Below, piece by piece: positions 19,586 through 28,132 of a DNA stretch of 64,000 nucleotides. The first letter of the stretch is position 1. The number at the start of each line of letters is the position of its first letter. This DNA comes from Leptolyngbya ohadii IS1 (lineage in GTDB: Bacteria; Cyanobacteriota; Cyanobacteriia; Elainellales; Elainellaceae), in assembly GCF_002215035.1 (NCBI RefSeq), contig NZ_NKFP01000003.1, forward strand, positions 179,520 through 243,519. The letters run 5' to 3'. The translations under genes were made by a program, and so were the position numbers. Under the pieces are notes generated by a model, which was given only the letters and a program-made list of their open reading frames with translations, made no database searches and was not told where the DNA came from.

Positions 19586-21292
19586 CTACAGTTTCAGAAT
19601 CGATCGCAAATCGGCTTCCATTTCAGGAGTAGGTTCCCGCCGACCGGATTCAATGTGAGAAATAAGCTGCTGGGAGACTCCCAACATACCTGCTAATTTT
19701 GCCTGACTCCATCCTTTACCCTTGCGGGCTGTCTTAACCTGTTCCCCTGTTAGCGGAGTAGCTTTAGCCGGTGATAACTGTGGTTTGGAATTACGGCGAT
19801 CGCTGAACTTCTTGCCCTTCTTCCGTTCCAATAGCGTTGGGATAGGTTCGGGTGGACGGATAATCAGTTTGCTTTCAAGCAGGATATTGATATATCCTTT
19901 GGGTTTTCGAGTTTTACTATCAGGTCTGAGCGACTCTGGATAATTCTGGTCAAATTCGACCGTCCAACCCAGTTTAATCAGAGTTTTAAGAGCCTCATTC
20001 CACTGATCGACTAAATCCCGTGCTTTGTAGCGATCTTTGAGAGCCTGTTCTAGCTTGGTTTGGTAGCCAATTAACAGGGATTCCAGAAGCGTTTTAACTT
20101 TGTACTCGCCGGAGGTGTGAATTCGGCTTTCGACTGTTAAATGAAGGGCGAGGCGTAGCGCAAGTTCATTGTGATAAGGATCAATCTTGAGGACGCTCTG
20201 AGCGAGATAGCCAAATTGGTATAGAGCTTCCTTCGCTTTTGCCCCACCGCGATTGAGAAATCCTTTAGTCCAGAGACCCGGTTGAACCTGAAGTTCTACC
20301 CTTTCCAGGTTTTCGATTTTTCCGGTTAACAAACTTTTCTGCCCTGTTGCGCTGATGCCAATATTCCACATCCGGGAGGTTTGAATCGTAACCTGGGTTT
20401 TTCGCCGGTTGATTTGTCCTTCTTTCCATTCCACCTTAACCAGCAAACAGTCCAGGGCAAAGGCGCAGCTCGCGAGTTCTGAAAGTTTCTGATGCACCGA
20501 AATATCCTTCCGGTTATTCCAACCGAGATTGCGGATGACATCCTCGCCTGAAAGCGTAAAGCTGCCGCTCCAGGGTTCCTCCTGATTCATAGCGTGGGCT
20601 GCCAGGATCATCTGGAGCTTGACCGTATTAAATCCAAAGTTATTGATGATCTTCTCGGCGGCATCCCAGGGAAGGGTTGTAACATCACCGGGACTGGAGA
20701 TGTAATGCTCGATATAGTTCTGGTGATTGCTTTTGGCAATTTTCGAGAAAACGGCAATTCCATCGCGATCGTACCAGAGGTCTTTCCTCAACTGGGATTC
20801 CAGTGAGCTGATAAAAGGTGCGCCTGTCGGGATTGGCTCAATATGGCTATTTAGGAAAAGTTCAGCTTCTTTAGGCGAGTTGATAATGCTGGAATTAATC
20901 AGGTTGTTTAGCTCACTATCCAGTAATCTCACTCGGCTCTCGGTGCGTTCCAGATTTTTTTGGACGCGCTCCCACTGGGCATGACCCGAAGGAGGTTTAG
21001 CGACTGCTGAAAAGGCACTGGAAATTTCCTCAAGCAGCTTGGATGCTGCCTCCAACCGAGCTTTACTGAGTTTGATGTCAAATACTAACTGGTCAGAAAA
21101 CTCGCTATTCTGGACCGCCTGCAAGCATGATTCAGCTTCCTCAACCCACTCCAGGACTTGAGCAGCATTTTCATTCCATGTTTCGGTAAAATGCTCCCAC
21201 CCAGCTATATCAAGTGTTTCCAGGCTCATAGGCTCAATTAGAGGAGACTTAGATTTTACCAAGATATTCTGACTCCAGGCTGTCCACCCCAT
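19586..21292 (-). CDS. Large HTH (XRE-type) DNA-binding protein of the replication module
   Basis: About 568 residues. The C-terminal ~55 are a Cro/CI-type helix-turn-helix: VKTARKGKGWSQAKLAGML, then GVSQQLISHIESGRREP. The N-terminal third is predicted coiled coil (LEWVEEAESCL..., LDSELNNLINSS), and the middle resembles winged-helix replication initiator folds without a motif I can name. An ATG at 21292 is taken as the start; MSLETL at 21229 is an alternative. It lies immediately upstream of the iteron-like array and is the best candidate to bind it. Proteins of this layout accompany primase-like genes on cyanobacterial plasmids. A replication or partition role is inferred. Confidence 0.7.
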   Translation of the reverse strand: MGWTAWSQNILVKSKSPLIEPMSLETLDIAGWEHFTETWNENAAQVLEWVEEAESCLQAVQNSEFSDQLVFDIKLSKARLEAASKLLEEISSAFSAVAKPPSGHAQWERVQKNLERTESRVRLLDSELNNLINSSIINSPKEAELFLNSHIEPIPTGAPFISSLESQLRKDLWYDRDGIAVFSKIAKSNHQNYIEHYISSPGDVTTLPWDAAEKIINNFGFNTVKLQMILAAHAMNQEEPWSGSFTLSGEDVIRNLGWNNRKDISVHQKLSELASCAFALDCLLVKVEWKEGQINRRKTQVTIQTSRMWNIGISATGQKSLLTGKIENLERVELQVQPGLWTKGFLNRGGAKAKEALYQFGYLAQSVLKIDPYHNELALRLALHLTVESRIHTSGEYKVKTLLESLLIGYQTKLEQALKDRYKARDLVDQWNEALKTLIKLGWTVEFDQNYPESLRPDSKTRKPKGYINILLESKLIIRPPEPIPTLLERKKGKKFSDRRNSKPQLSPAKATPLTGEQVKTARKGKGWSQAKLAGMLGVSQQLISHIESGRREPTPEMEADLRSILKL

Positions 21293-21355
21293 TTTACCGA
21301 GGTTCCTGGAAATCGCTCCACTGAAACCATTGTTTCATAGATCCGTTCGCTGCTT

Positions 21356-21398
21356 TTAGGGAATAGATAAAGTGTGTTGGGTTGAAAGCATTCCCTAA
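21356..21398. repeat. 43-bp TTAGGGAAT...ATTCCCTAA unit, copy 1
   Basis: Ends TTAGGGAAT and ATTCCCTAA form a perfect 9-bp inverted repeat; the loop sequence is not conserved. It lies in the 21293-21679 gap, which holds no supported gene. Confidence 0.75.
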
Positions 21399-21534
21399 AT
21401 CAGCTTGAAGGAATAAGGCTGTCCTGAAACTCATGAAGCCCAGACTTTGCTCTTAGCAGACTTGGGCTTCTTCCAAAGGCTCTGGTCAAGAGAGCTTTAG
21501 GGTAAATGCTGTGCATCGCTCACTAGGAAAATAC

Positions 21535-21577
21535 TTAGGGAATAATTAAGGCGGTATCACACAGAACTATTCCCTAA
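21535..21577. repeat. 43-bp TTAGGGAAT...ATTCCCTAA unit, copy 2
   Basis: Same ends and same 43-bp length as copy 1, 179 bp further on, in the same intergenic region. Confidence 0.75.
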
Positions 21578-21679
21578 AATAAAAGCTATTTCGTGATTTT
21601 GTTTGTATGACGATCGATCGCTTGCAGAGCATCAGCCTTATAGGAATTCGCGGTGTCAACAATACGCGAAACACCGTTT

Positions 21680-22105
21680 TTACAAATCGGACTCCACCAA
21701 CACTAATTCCACGTTAGGGTGTTTGCTAATCAGCTCAACCAGCCAATCGTACACCGTCGGTCCCTGTTCTCGCAGTGCTGCCCGCAGTGCCCAGGCTGTT
21801 TTGATCAGTCGGTTCGGAGGACAGTCTCTTAGTTGCTGTGTGAGCTGATGGACGGTATGCGGATATCCCAGCGCAGCCTGTGCAATTTTTGTGTTGCACC
21901 AGATCAGGCGAAATGTTTCAGGCACATTGCCGTACTCGCCGCGTAGAACATTGGGCAGGGTCTCTAGATTTTCGCCCCACGGCTGCCCACCTAATAGCAC
22001 TCGTCCAATCTCGGCATAAAACGCTTCCAGCGTGGTTGTGCGGCGACCCTCCAGAATGTACTGCGGTGTCACAGCTCCTGTATCGCTTAATGTATCGCTT
22101 TTCAT
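21680..22105 (-). CDS. Barstar-like (ribonuclease inhibitor) family protein
   Basis: 141 residues with the barstar layout: a short strand and turn (EGRRTTTLEAFYAEIGRVL), the NLETLPNVLRGEYG helix and loop, an IWCN strand, and a C-terminal VELVLVES strand. Barstar inhibits barnase-type secreted ribonucleases by covering their active site. No barnase is visible nearby. Its ATG overlaps the GNAT stop by 4 nt (ATGA), so the two genes are cotranslated. The partner may be encoded elsewhere, or the fold may have another use. Confidence 0.8.
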   Translation of the reverse strand: MKSDTLSDTGAVTPQYILEGRRTTTLEAFYAEIGRVLLGGQPWGENLETLPNVLRGEYGNVPETFRLIWCNTKIAQAALGYPHTVHQLTQQLRDCPPNRLIKTAWALRAALREQGPTVYDWLVELISKHPNVELVLVESDL

Positions 22106-23004
22106 AGTTGCTTCTCATAGACCCAAAATTCATCGCCCGGAGAAGTTTGATAATCTGCTTGCTGCAACAGGGTGAGCCAATCGTTTGTTCTAGGAAAGAA
22201 GCCGCTGACTGTGGAATACCCTAAATTAGATGCGAGATGTTTGATCGATTGCAGTAAATTGGGCAGGCGATCCGCCGTAGGTGGCTGCGCGAAGCGATCG
22301 AATGTGCCTTCAAGATAGCCAATCCACAATGCTGAATCGGCACTCTCCAGATGGCTCTGAACCAGCACTCCCTGTAGCTCTTGCTGCTGCCAGTCTCCCC
22401 ACACTTTACCCAACTCTAATCGCTCCTGAAGCTGCTCGATCGTCAGCCTTTGCCACTTCGCACCCCGACTGATGAAAAGCGGCGGCACTGACTGCACTCG
22501 ACCCACAAACTGCCAGACGGCTGCAAAATCCTGCGGCGCAAGTTGGATGAGCGGCTGGAATGAACGGCTTGATGGCATGGCGATCGCGGAGTGCTCCTGG
22601 TAGCAGGCAATCGGTTCATAGCCCCGTCGCTGAATCATTTCAGGTATGCCCTGGTTCCAACTACCGACACAGCAACGAATCGTCGTGATTCCTCTGGCGT
22701 GACAATACTGTGCAACTGCCAGGTCTAAATGCCGTACCAAGCCGAGTCCTCGATACTGCGGATCGACCCGTAATCCTTCCCACCAGCCTTCCTGCGGCGC
22801 AAGCTGCACCACTCGCGTCATTGCAACGGGCTGACCTGCTATCTCTACGACCAAAATTTGTCCGGTCGGATCTGCGATCCATTTGTCCCAAACTTGAGCA
22901 ATGTAATCCTCATGATTTTCCCAGGTGTGCTGGCAAAAGGCGAGAACGGCAGTCTTGTCCTCGCTTCGGGCTGGACGCACGATAATATCCGTCGCTTTTG
23001 TCAT
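22102..23004 (-). CDS. GNAT family N-acetyltransferase with a repeat-derived insertion
   Basis: 300 residues. The N-terminal ~140 are a GNAT fold with the acetyl-CoA loop region VDPQYRGLGLVRHLDLAV. The C-terminal half resembles a second, degenerate GNAT domain. Around residues 235-245 the sequence FAQPPTADR is encoded by a 33-bp CGATCG-bounded repeat (22268-22300). Removing 27 bp would leave GTFDR joined to LPNLLQ in frame. The repeat is therefore translated as nine extra residues, probably in a surface loop. It is coupled to the barstar-like gene downstream. Substrate unknown. Confidence 0.85.
   Translation of the reverse strand: MTKATDIIVRPARSEDKTAVLAFCQHTWENHEDYIAQVWDKWIADPTGQILVVEIAGQPVAMTRVVQLAPQEGWWEGLRVDPQYRGLGLVRHLDLAVAQYCHARGITTIRCCVGSWNQGIPEMIQRRGYEPIACYQEHSAIAMPSSRSFQPLIQLAPQDFAAVWQFVGRVQSVPPLFISRGAKWQRLTIEQLQERLELGKVWGDWQQQELQGVLVQSHLESADSALWIGYLEGTFDRFAQPPTADRLPNLLQSIKHLASNLGYSTVSGFFPRTNDWLTLLQQADYQTSPGDEFWVYEKQL
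22268..22300 (-). repeat. CGATCG-bounded dispersed repeat, type C, in frame inside a GNAT gene
   Basis: A 33-bp unit (CGATCG...GGATCG on the minus strand, core CTTCGCGCAGCC). It has the same length and pattern as 44565-44597. The net insertion is 27 bp, or nine codons. Confidence 0.78.
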
Positions 23005-23072
23005 TTCAGGTTTGATTGGATAATTTTTGTTGGTGCTTCCAAATTATGGCGACTCTTGTCTTGACTGAAGTT

Positions 23073-24296
23073 TTACGGACTTTTATCCCAGTCCCTTTGG
23101 GTTTGCGCTAAGTGCAATTCGCCTTCCTCAGTCGGACGGATTAGCTGCCAGAATGTCGTTTCCCAGCAGAAAAATGACACGCCTGCATAGTTCTCCCGAT
23201 GAACGAAATCGACCTGCTGCTGAATTTGCTGGATGGACTTGGGTTTGAGAAATGGTCCCGTATAAATACCGATCGCGATCGGTATCCCTGCTTTTCCTTT
23301 CGCTGTACTCTCTCCCGATCGTAATTGTTGCAGCTTGGCGTTTGCTAATTCGGCAGCAAAATCGGAGGCTTTAGCGCGATAGACCTGCACCACCACCTCA
23401 TCGAGCAGTCCTAACTCCCTCCACTTTGTCCAGTCCTGGAGATAATTCTGATAGGCAAAAGTCGGCAGGTTTGGGGACAGCGAGATGGTTGCAGAGGGAC
23501 GCACGGCTCTAACCGATCGGGCAATTTTTTTCATCAGTTCGGTGATGTGCGCGGCTCGCCACTTCATCCATTCCTCATCGGTAGGATCAGCCGGTGGAAC
23601 TTTCCCACCATGCTCCGATCGATAGCATTGAACGGTGTAGGCATCGTAGCCGAAGGCAACCGGAAGCCCAAAGTGGTCATCTAGCTGAATACCATCGATC
23701 GGATAACGCTGGGCAACTTCCACAATTAGATCCACGAGAAACCGCTCTGCTTCGGGATGAGCCGGATTAAGCCACGCTTGCCCATTCGCCTCGTCTGTCT
23801 GGTCACCATTGCGTGTTGTGGTCAGCCAATCTGGATGCAGAAGCGCAATCGCCGATCGGGGCGGAACCATCAGCCCGTATTCAAACCAGGGAATCAGCCG
23901 CAGCTTTTGTCGGTTGGCTTGCTTCACTAACCCAGCGAGCGGGTCAGGACGAGGCAATTTTTGCCAGAGGGGAAGCATTCCACCGGCACGTCCAGCAACA
24001 GCACTGGGATGAAGTGTTACCCCGCCATTCCAGACCGATGGGTACAGCGTGTTGAGTTGGAGCTTGGCAAGATGGGCGATTGTGTCGTCAAGCCGAGTGG
24101 TGTAATACAGCAATGCGGCACCCACATCAGTCATCCACACGCCACGCACTTCATCTGATGTCCTAGCACCTTGGGGAACGATCGGAGCCTGACGCAGCAG
24201 GAAAACCAGACACAACGCACAGAAAAATAAACTGAATAGCCTACGCTTCTGCAAACGCAATTGGCGGGCAGGTTTTTGGGGAACAGGAGCAGACAT
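23073..24296 (-). CDS. Family 10-like glycosyl hydrolase (GHL10, COG1649)
   Basis: About 407 residues. A basic N-terminus and a hydrophobic segment (LFSLFFCALCLVFLL) form a signal anchor or signal peptide. The TIM-barrel domain begins at EVRGVWMTDV and carries LNTLYPSVWNGG, LRLIPWFEYGL, DGIQLDDHFGLP and SLSPNLPTFAY, typical of GHL10 proteins. The family acts on envelope or extracellular glycans, but the substrate of this copy is not known. The ATG at 24296 (MSAPVPQKP) is chosen over 24359 because it starts directly before the basic signal region. The neighbours are unrelated. Confidence 0.88.
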   Translation of the reverse strand: MSAPVPQKPARQLRLQKRRLFSLFFCALCLVFLLRQAPIVPQGARTSDEVRGVWMTDVGAALLYYTTRLDDTIAHLAKLQLNTLYPSVWNGGVTLHPSAVAGRAGGMLPLWQKLPRPDPLAGLVKQANRQKLRLIPWFEYGLMVPPRSAIALLHPDWLTTTRNGDQTDEANGQAWLNPAHPEAERFLVDLIVEVAQRYPIDGIQLDDHFGLPVAFGYDAYTVQCYRSEHGGKVPPADPTDEEWMKWRAAHITELMKKIARSVRAVRPSATISLSPNLPTFAYQNYLQDWTKWRELGLLDEVVVQVYRAKASDFAAELANAKLQQLRSGESTAKGKAGIPIAIGIYTGPFLKPKSIQQIQQQVDFVHRENYAGVSFFCWETTFWQLIRPTEEGELHLAQTQRDWDKSP

Positions 24297-24359
24297 CACA
24301 ATTACAACAGGCAGTGCCGATCGTAGCAGAGTGCAGTCCTCCCATTCTAACGACGGCAA

Positions 24360-24819
24360 TTTCCGCAGATGAAATTTTAGGAGCGGTCACCGTCTTGTCT
24401 CGCAGCCAAGAGTTCTGATTCTTAGGGGACATTTAGGGAACATTAGAGCTATTAGTATTCCCTAAGTTAATAGCGGCTCTTTTGAAGAAGTTGCAGAATG
24501 CATTCTCTCAGGAGGCGATCGTCTAATCATGGTCTGTACCCTGGAGGCACAAATCTTTACAGTAGTTGGAATGAGAAACATTCTGTAGGCGGTTGGTATT
24601 GCACCACGAGAACTGCCTCAAGTTCTGGCTCTCCAAGCAGCAGGCTGTAATTTAGCGGTTGTGCTAAACTCCCCAGAACAAGCGAAAGCGTCACGATGTT
24701 TGTATGATCGCTGCTCAATTTGATGGCTATGAGGTGTTACGAGCCGAAGGTTCTGCATCTCTCGCCCATTGGTCTTGGTTCTGGGATTGGTGAAACGGTC
24801 AATTGGAGTTCAGTTTTGG
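24360..24819. other. Intergenic region with a TTAGGGAA-type unit
   Basis: No supported gene. A repeat related to the 43-44-bp family lies at 24433-24465, with an additional left-end-like TTAGGGGAC at 24422, giving 44 bp overall. A plus-strand stretch at about 24600-24715 (PRELPQVLALQAAGC...) could be a gene fragment but has no recognisable start or family. Confidence 0.4.
24422..24465. repeat. 44-bp TTAGGG...CCCTAA unit, variant copy 3
   Basis: The outer left end TTAGGGGAC and an inner TTAGGGAAC both pair with ATTCCCTAA at 24457-24465. It is a variant of the 43-44-bp intergenic repeat family. Confidence 0.6.
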
Positions 24820-26097
24820 ATGGAACCAGAAACGACACGGCTTTCCCATCGGTACTCTCCGCGCTTACCCATTCCACCTGTTCTGAGAATGTCAGAACCC
24901 GGTTCGTTTGCTCAATATACGCTCAAAAAACGGTTGCCAGCGATCGTCGGGACTGTCATTTCAGATAACGCCTTGTCTCAGTCTGCCCTCGCTAATCTGG
25001 GAGCTTTAGCCCAGGAGCTATCGAGTGGAACCATTCGTCCGATCGAGGAAGATGGGGGAGCCGATGTTGCCGCCTGGTCATCTTATGTAAAACCGTTTGA
25101 GGGCAATTCCTGGCAGGATCTCCCCTTTTACTTTGCTGAAGCTTATTTCTATCGACGCATTTTAGAAGCGATCGCTTACTTTCAGACAGATGCGATCGGA
25201 AGCTTTGCGGTTGCCGGAGGCAGTCCCACTGACCCGTTTGCCCGACAGAAACACCTGAGCCTGGAAACGGCAAGAGAAGCCATTCGGACGATCGTTTCTC
25301 AAATTCCAGCCTCCAATCCCAGTTTTCCCAATCCAACAGCGCAAACTGATGATTTGATTCGTCTCTTGTATCTGTCCCTTTGGGGCAATCGGGTAGACTT
25401 GAGCCTCTGGTCTGCCAGCACCAGTAGCCGGATTCGGACTCAGGTTGAGCAGGATACAGAACACATTCTCATCAACCACAGTCATGCAGTTGTCCATCAA
25501 CTAAGTCAGATGCAAGGTGCGCGGTTTGACTGGACCGTGGACAATGCTGGGTTTGAATTAGTATGCGACCTGGTTCTGGTTGATTTCCTGCTGTCCTCTG
25601 GAATTGCCCAAACCGTTTGTCTGCATCTCAAACCGCATCCCATTTTTGTGTCCGATGCCCTGATCGCAGATGTTCACCAGACTTTAGAGGTGCTGTCAGC
25701 AGACTCCCATGCCGCAGTGCGATCGTTTGCTAGCCGTCTACAGAGTTTTTTGACAAGCAATCGTCTGTGCTTGCGAGAGGGCTTCTTCTGGACGGCTCCT
25801 TTGCCCTTGTGGGAAATGCCTGCTTTGCTGAGGCAGGAGTTGAGTCAGTCTCAACTGGTTTTTGTGAAGGGAGATGCCAATTATCGCCGCTTGATCGGAG
25901 ATTGCCACTGGACGTTCACAACCCCACTGGAAGACATTGCCAACTACTTTCCTACACCCTTCGTTGCCCTCCGCACTCTGAAATCTCAGGTGATGACGGG
26001 ACTGCGATCGGAGCAGATCGATCGACTGACCAAGGATGATCCAACCTGGTTGATTAACGGACAGTGGGGCATGATTCACTGGATTAATCCACAATAG
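24820..26097 (+). CDS. DUF89/ARMT1-like damage-control phosphatase
   Basis: About 425 residues. The N-terminus is proline-rich (PRLPIPPVL). Metal-site motifs are VDNAGFELVCDL (about residue 239) and FVKGDANYRRLIGD (about 348), diagnostic of the ARMT1 branch of DUF89. These enzymes remove phosphate from damaged or overflow phospho-metabolites using a divalent metal. The ATG at 24820 (MEPETTRL) is preferred over 24769, whose extra 17 residues are not family-like. It ends in TAG. A small secreted-protein gene follows after 28 bp and may be cotranscribed. Confidence 0.88.
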   Translation: MEPETTRLSHRYSPRLPIPPVLRMSEPGSFAQYTLKKRLPAIVGTVISDNALSQSALANLGALAQELSSGTIRPIEEDGGADVAAWSSYVKPFEGNSWQDLPFYFAEAYFYRRILEAIAYFQTDAIGSFAVAGGSPTDPFARQKHLSLETAREAIRTIVSQIPASNPSFPNPTAQTDDLIRLLYLSLWGNRVDLSLWSASTSSRIRTQVEQDTEHILINHSHAVVHQLSQMQGARFDWTVDNAGFELVCDLVLVDFLLSSGIAQTVCLHLKPHPIFVSDALIADVHQTLEVLSADSHAAVRSFASRLQSFLTSNRLCLREGFFWTAPLPLWEMPALLRQELSQSQLVFVKGDANYRRLIGDCHWTFTTPLEDIANYFPTPFVALRTLKSQVMTGLRSEQIDRLTKDDPTWLINGQWGMIHWINPQ

Positions 26098-26125
26098 AGG
26101 GAGGCAATAGCGCAGAGGTGACAAC

Positions 26126-26530
26126 ATGAATGGGCAAACACTTCGACTGCGAAAAACAGCAGGGCTGGGAGCTATTGCGCTGCTGCTGGTTCATTTGGGC
26201 ATAGCCAGTCCTGTTCATGCACAGTTACCAGTATCAGAGCTGCCCCAACCTGGCATGAGTGACGGAGCAGGAACCGGAATCGACTTATCCATTAGCGACA
26301 CTGTGGATAACGCTGATTCACCGCTACTCGCTACCCCTGCTTCATCCGTTAATGCTGCTGATCCTCAATCTCCAGATGCAGCCGATTCTGCAATTCAGAA
26401 TGCTAATCCTGCCCCTCCTCAGCGTGAAGTGCGTTTGTTTGGGGACTCTGATCGATCGTTTGGCATTGAGATCCTCAATCGGTCAAATCAGGGGCAACAG
26501 CGGATTAGAATTGGCATTCCATTTCTGTAA
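26126..26530 (+). CDS. Small secreted protein of unknown function
   Basis: 134 residues. Residues 1-32 are a clear signal peptide: basic start, hydrophobic core GAIALLLVHLGIA, and an AXA-type cleavage site at VHAQL. The mature part is acidic, Ala/Asp/Pro-rich and probably disordered until a short strand-rich C-terminus (EVRLFGD, QQRIRIGIPFL). Export to the periplasm is predicted. I do not recognise the family. Confidence 0.7.
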   Translation: MNGQTLRLRKTAGLGAIALLLVHLGIASPVHAQLPVSELPQPGMSDGAGTGIDLSISDTVDNADSPLLATPASSVNAADPQSPDAADSAIQNANPAPPQREVRLFGDSDRSFGIEILNRSNQGQQRIRIGIPFL

Positions 26531-26723
26531 ATTCGTCTCATAGCGCAGACAGCCCACTGCGTCAGGCAGGTTATGATTGCGGGTAGATTGGCAATCTGTC
26601 GTGGGTGAACTGGAGGGGTGAGCTTTCGCTGCTTCAGTTCACCCAGCCCCATTGAGTAACCGACTGCAAAAACAGCTTGAGAGTATTGAAGTCATTCAGG
26701 CACTATAACAAAGCACTCAGACG

Positions 26724-27215
26724 ATGGAAAAAGCGACTTTTGGAGCCGGATGCTTTTGGAGAGTAGAAGCGGCTTTCCGTAAAGTGCCGGGTGTGGTGTC
26801 CACTTCAGTTGGGTATATGGGAGGGCATTTTGAGCATCCCTGCTATCTTGATGTCCTGTCGCGCATCACGGGGCACGCAGAAGTGTGTCAGGTCAAATAC
26901 GATCCGGAGCGAGTCAGCTATGAAGAACTGCTCGCGATCTTTTGGCAAATTCACGATCCTACAAGCCTGAATCGCCAGGGCGCGGATCGGGGAGAGCAGT
27001 ATCGATCGGTCATCTTCTGCCATACGCCTCAGCAAGCAACGATCGCTCAACAGTCTAAAGAACGGCTCGATCGCTCTGGCAAGTACGATAAGCCAATCGT
27101 AACCGCGATCGAATCTGCGTCTCAGTACTGGTTAGCGTCGGAGGAACACCAGCAATATTTGGAGAAAAAACAGCGACGGCAGACACAAAGCAATCAGCAG
27201 ATTGTTTCTCCGTAA
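26724..27215 (+). CDS. msrA: Peptide methionine-S-sulfoxide reductase
   Basis: 163 residues with the MsrA catalytic GCFW motif at residues 9-12 (Cys10). Further family blocks are SVGYMGGHFEHPCYLDV, GHAEVCQVKYDP and FWQIHDPTSLNRQGADRGEQYRS. It reduces methionine-S-sulfoxide in proteins using thioredoxin. The residue after GCFW is Arg, where Gly is common. It is a cytosolic, single-domain form, followed after 61 bp by a peroxiredoxin-like gene, which fits an oxidative-stress theme. Confidence 0.95.
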   Translation: MEKATFGAGCFWRVEAAFRKVPGVVSTSVGYMGGHFEHPCYLDVLSRITGHAEVCQVKYDPERVSYEELLAIFWQIHDPTSLNRQGADRGEQYRSVIFCHTPQQATIAQQSKERLDRSGKYDKPIVTAIESASQYWLASEEHQQYLEKKQRRQTQSNQQIVSP

Positions 27216-27276
27216 ATCAGGCTGCCTCTCGTCAGATAATGGGTGAGAAAAACGAAGCTTTCAATTAGGGGACGCA

Positions 27277-28080
27277 ATGACTGGGGAGAAACCAGATAGT
27301 GGGATGCAGCCATACGAATGTTTCCGTCAAACGAAACGACAGCGTGTCAGTGATGGGTCAATCGTTCCCATTCTGGAGGGGTGCGATTCTGCTCCGCGAA
27401 CCCTGGTATTGCTGTGGTCGCAGTTGGGAGACTTTGACAATCTCGAATATGCCTGGTGGCTACAGCGCGAAGCACGATCGCTTCAGGAGGCAGGCATTGT
27501 CATTCGTGCAGTCGGCATTGGCGATCGAGGTTCAGGAGAACAGTTTTGCGCTTACACGGGCTTTCCACCCGATTGTCTCTTTGTTGATCTAAAAGCCGAA
27601 CTGCACCAACAGCTTGACCTTTATCGGGGACTCTCGCTCAAGCTACCGCTACTCTCCGCCGGACAAAACGCTTGGCTGAATCTGCTCCTGATGTGCGCTG
27701 GGATTGGCAGTCCAGGGACGCTCTCCGAAGTCTTTCGCGGCTACCGAGGCGACAGGCAGGCTCCCCAACTGATTGCGGATAAGGAAACGATCAAGGCGTT
27801 CCCGCTTCCGTCCCTCAAGGGTTCTTCGTTTCGCTGGGCAGGCGGCAAAGGATATCAGCGTCCGTTTGAACTGGCGACGCTGCGACTGCGAAACATGGGT
27901 GAAGTGTTGAGTCACTGGAAAACTTATGTGCCGGACTCTGCTTATTTGGCGCAGCGGGGCGCAACGTTTCTGTTCGATGCTGAGGGGAAATTGCTGTACG
28001 AACACCGCGATCGTGCCATTCTCGACTTTGTGGAGAATAAGAGCAATCCACTGTCATTTCTCACCATGCGATCGGATTAG
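27277..28080 (+). CDS. Peroxiredoxin-like (AhpC/TSA-type) protein
   Basis: 267 residues with a thioredoxin-like fold: strand LVLLWSQLGDF, then REARSLQEAGIVIRAVGIGD and a C-terminal ATFLFDAEGKLLYEHRDR block typical of cyanobacterial AhpC/TSA-like proteins. The usual active-site Cys after the first strand is replaced by a WSQLGDFDN stretch, so catalysis by the classical peroxidatic Cys is doubtful. It lies directly downstream of msrA on the same strand. Ends in TAG. Confidence 0.75.
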   Translation: MTGEKPDSGMQPYECFRQTKRQRVSDGSIVPILEGCDSAPRTLVLLWSQLGDFDNLEYAWWLQREARSLQEAGIVIRAVGIGDRGSGEQFCAYTGFPPDCLFVDLKAELHQQLDLYRGLSLKLPLLSAGQNAWLNLLLMCAGIGSPGTLSEVFRGYRGDRQAPQLIADKETIKAFPLPSLKGSSFRWAGGKGYQRPFELATLRLRNMGEVLSHWKTYVPDSAYLAQRGATFLFDAEGKLLYEHRDRAILDFVENKSNPLSFLTMRSD

Positions 28081-28132
28081 CTGCATAATACTTAGAAAGC
28101 GTGGCAAGGTAGAGTTTTCGGATAAACCAAAA

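Noticed and set aside
21680..23004. Barstar-like and GNAT genes as a toxin-antitoxin pair.
   Set aside because: The GNAT protein is long with two GNAT-like halves and does not resemble the small TacT-type toxins; barstar pairs with barnase-type RNases, which are absent.
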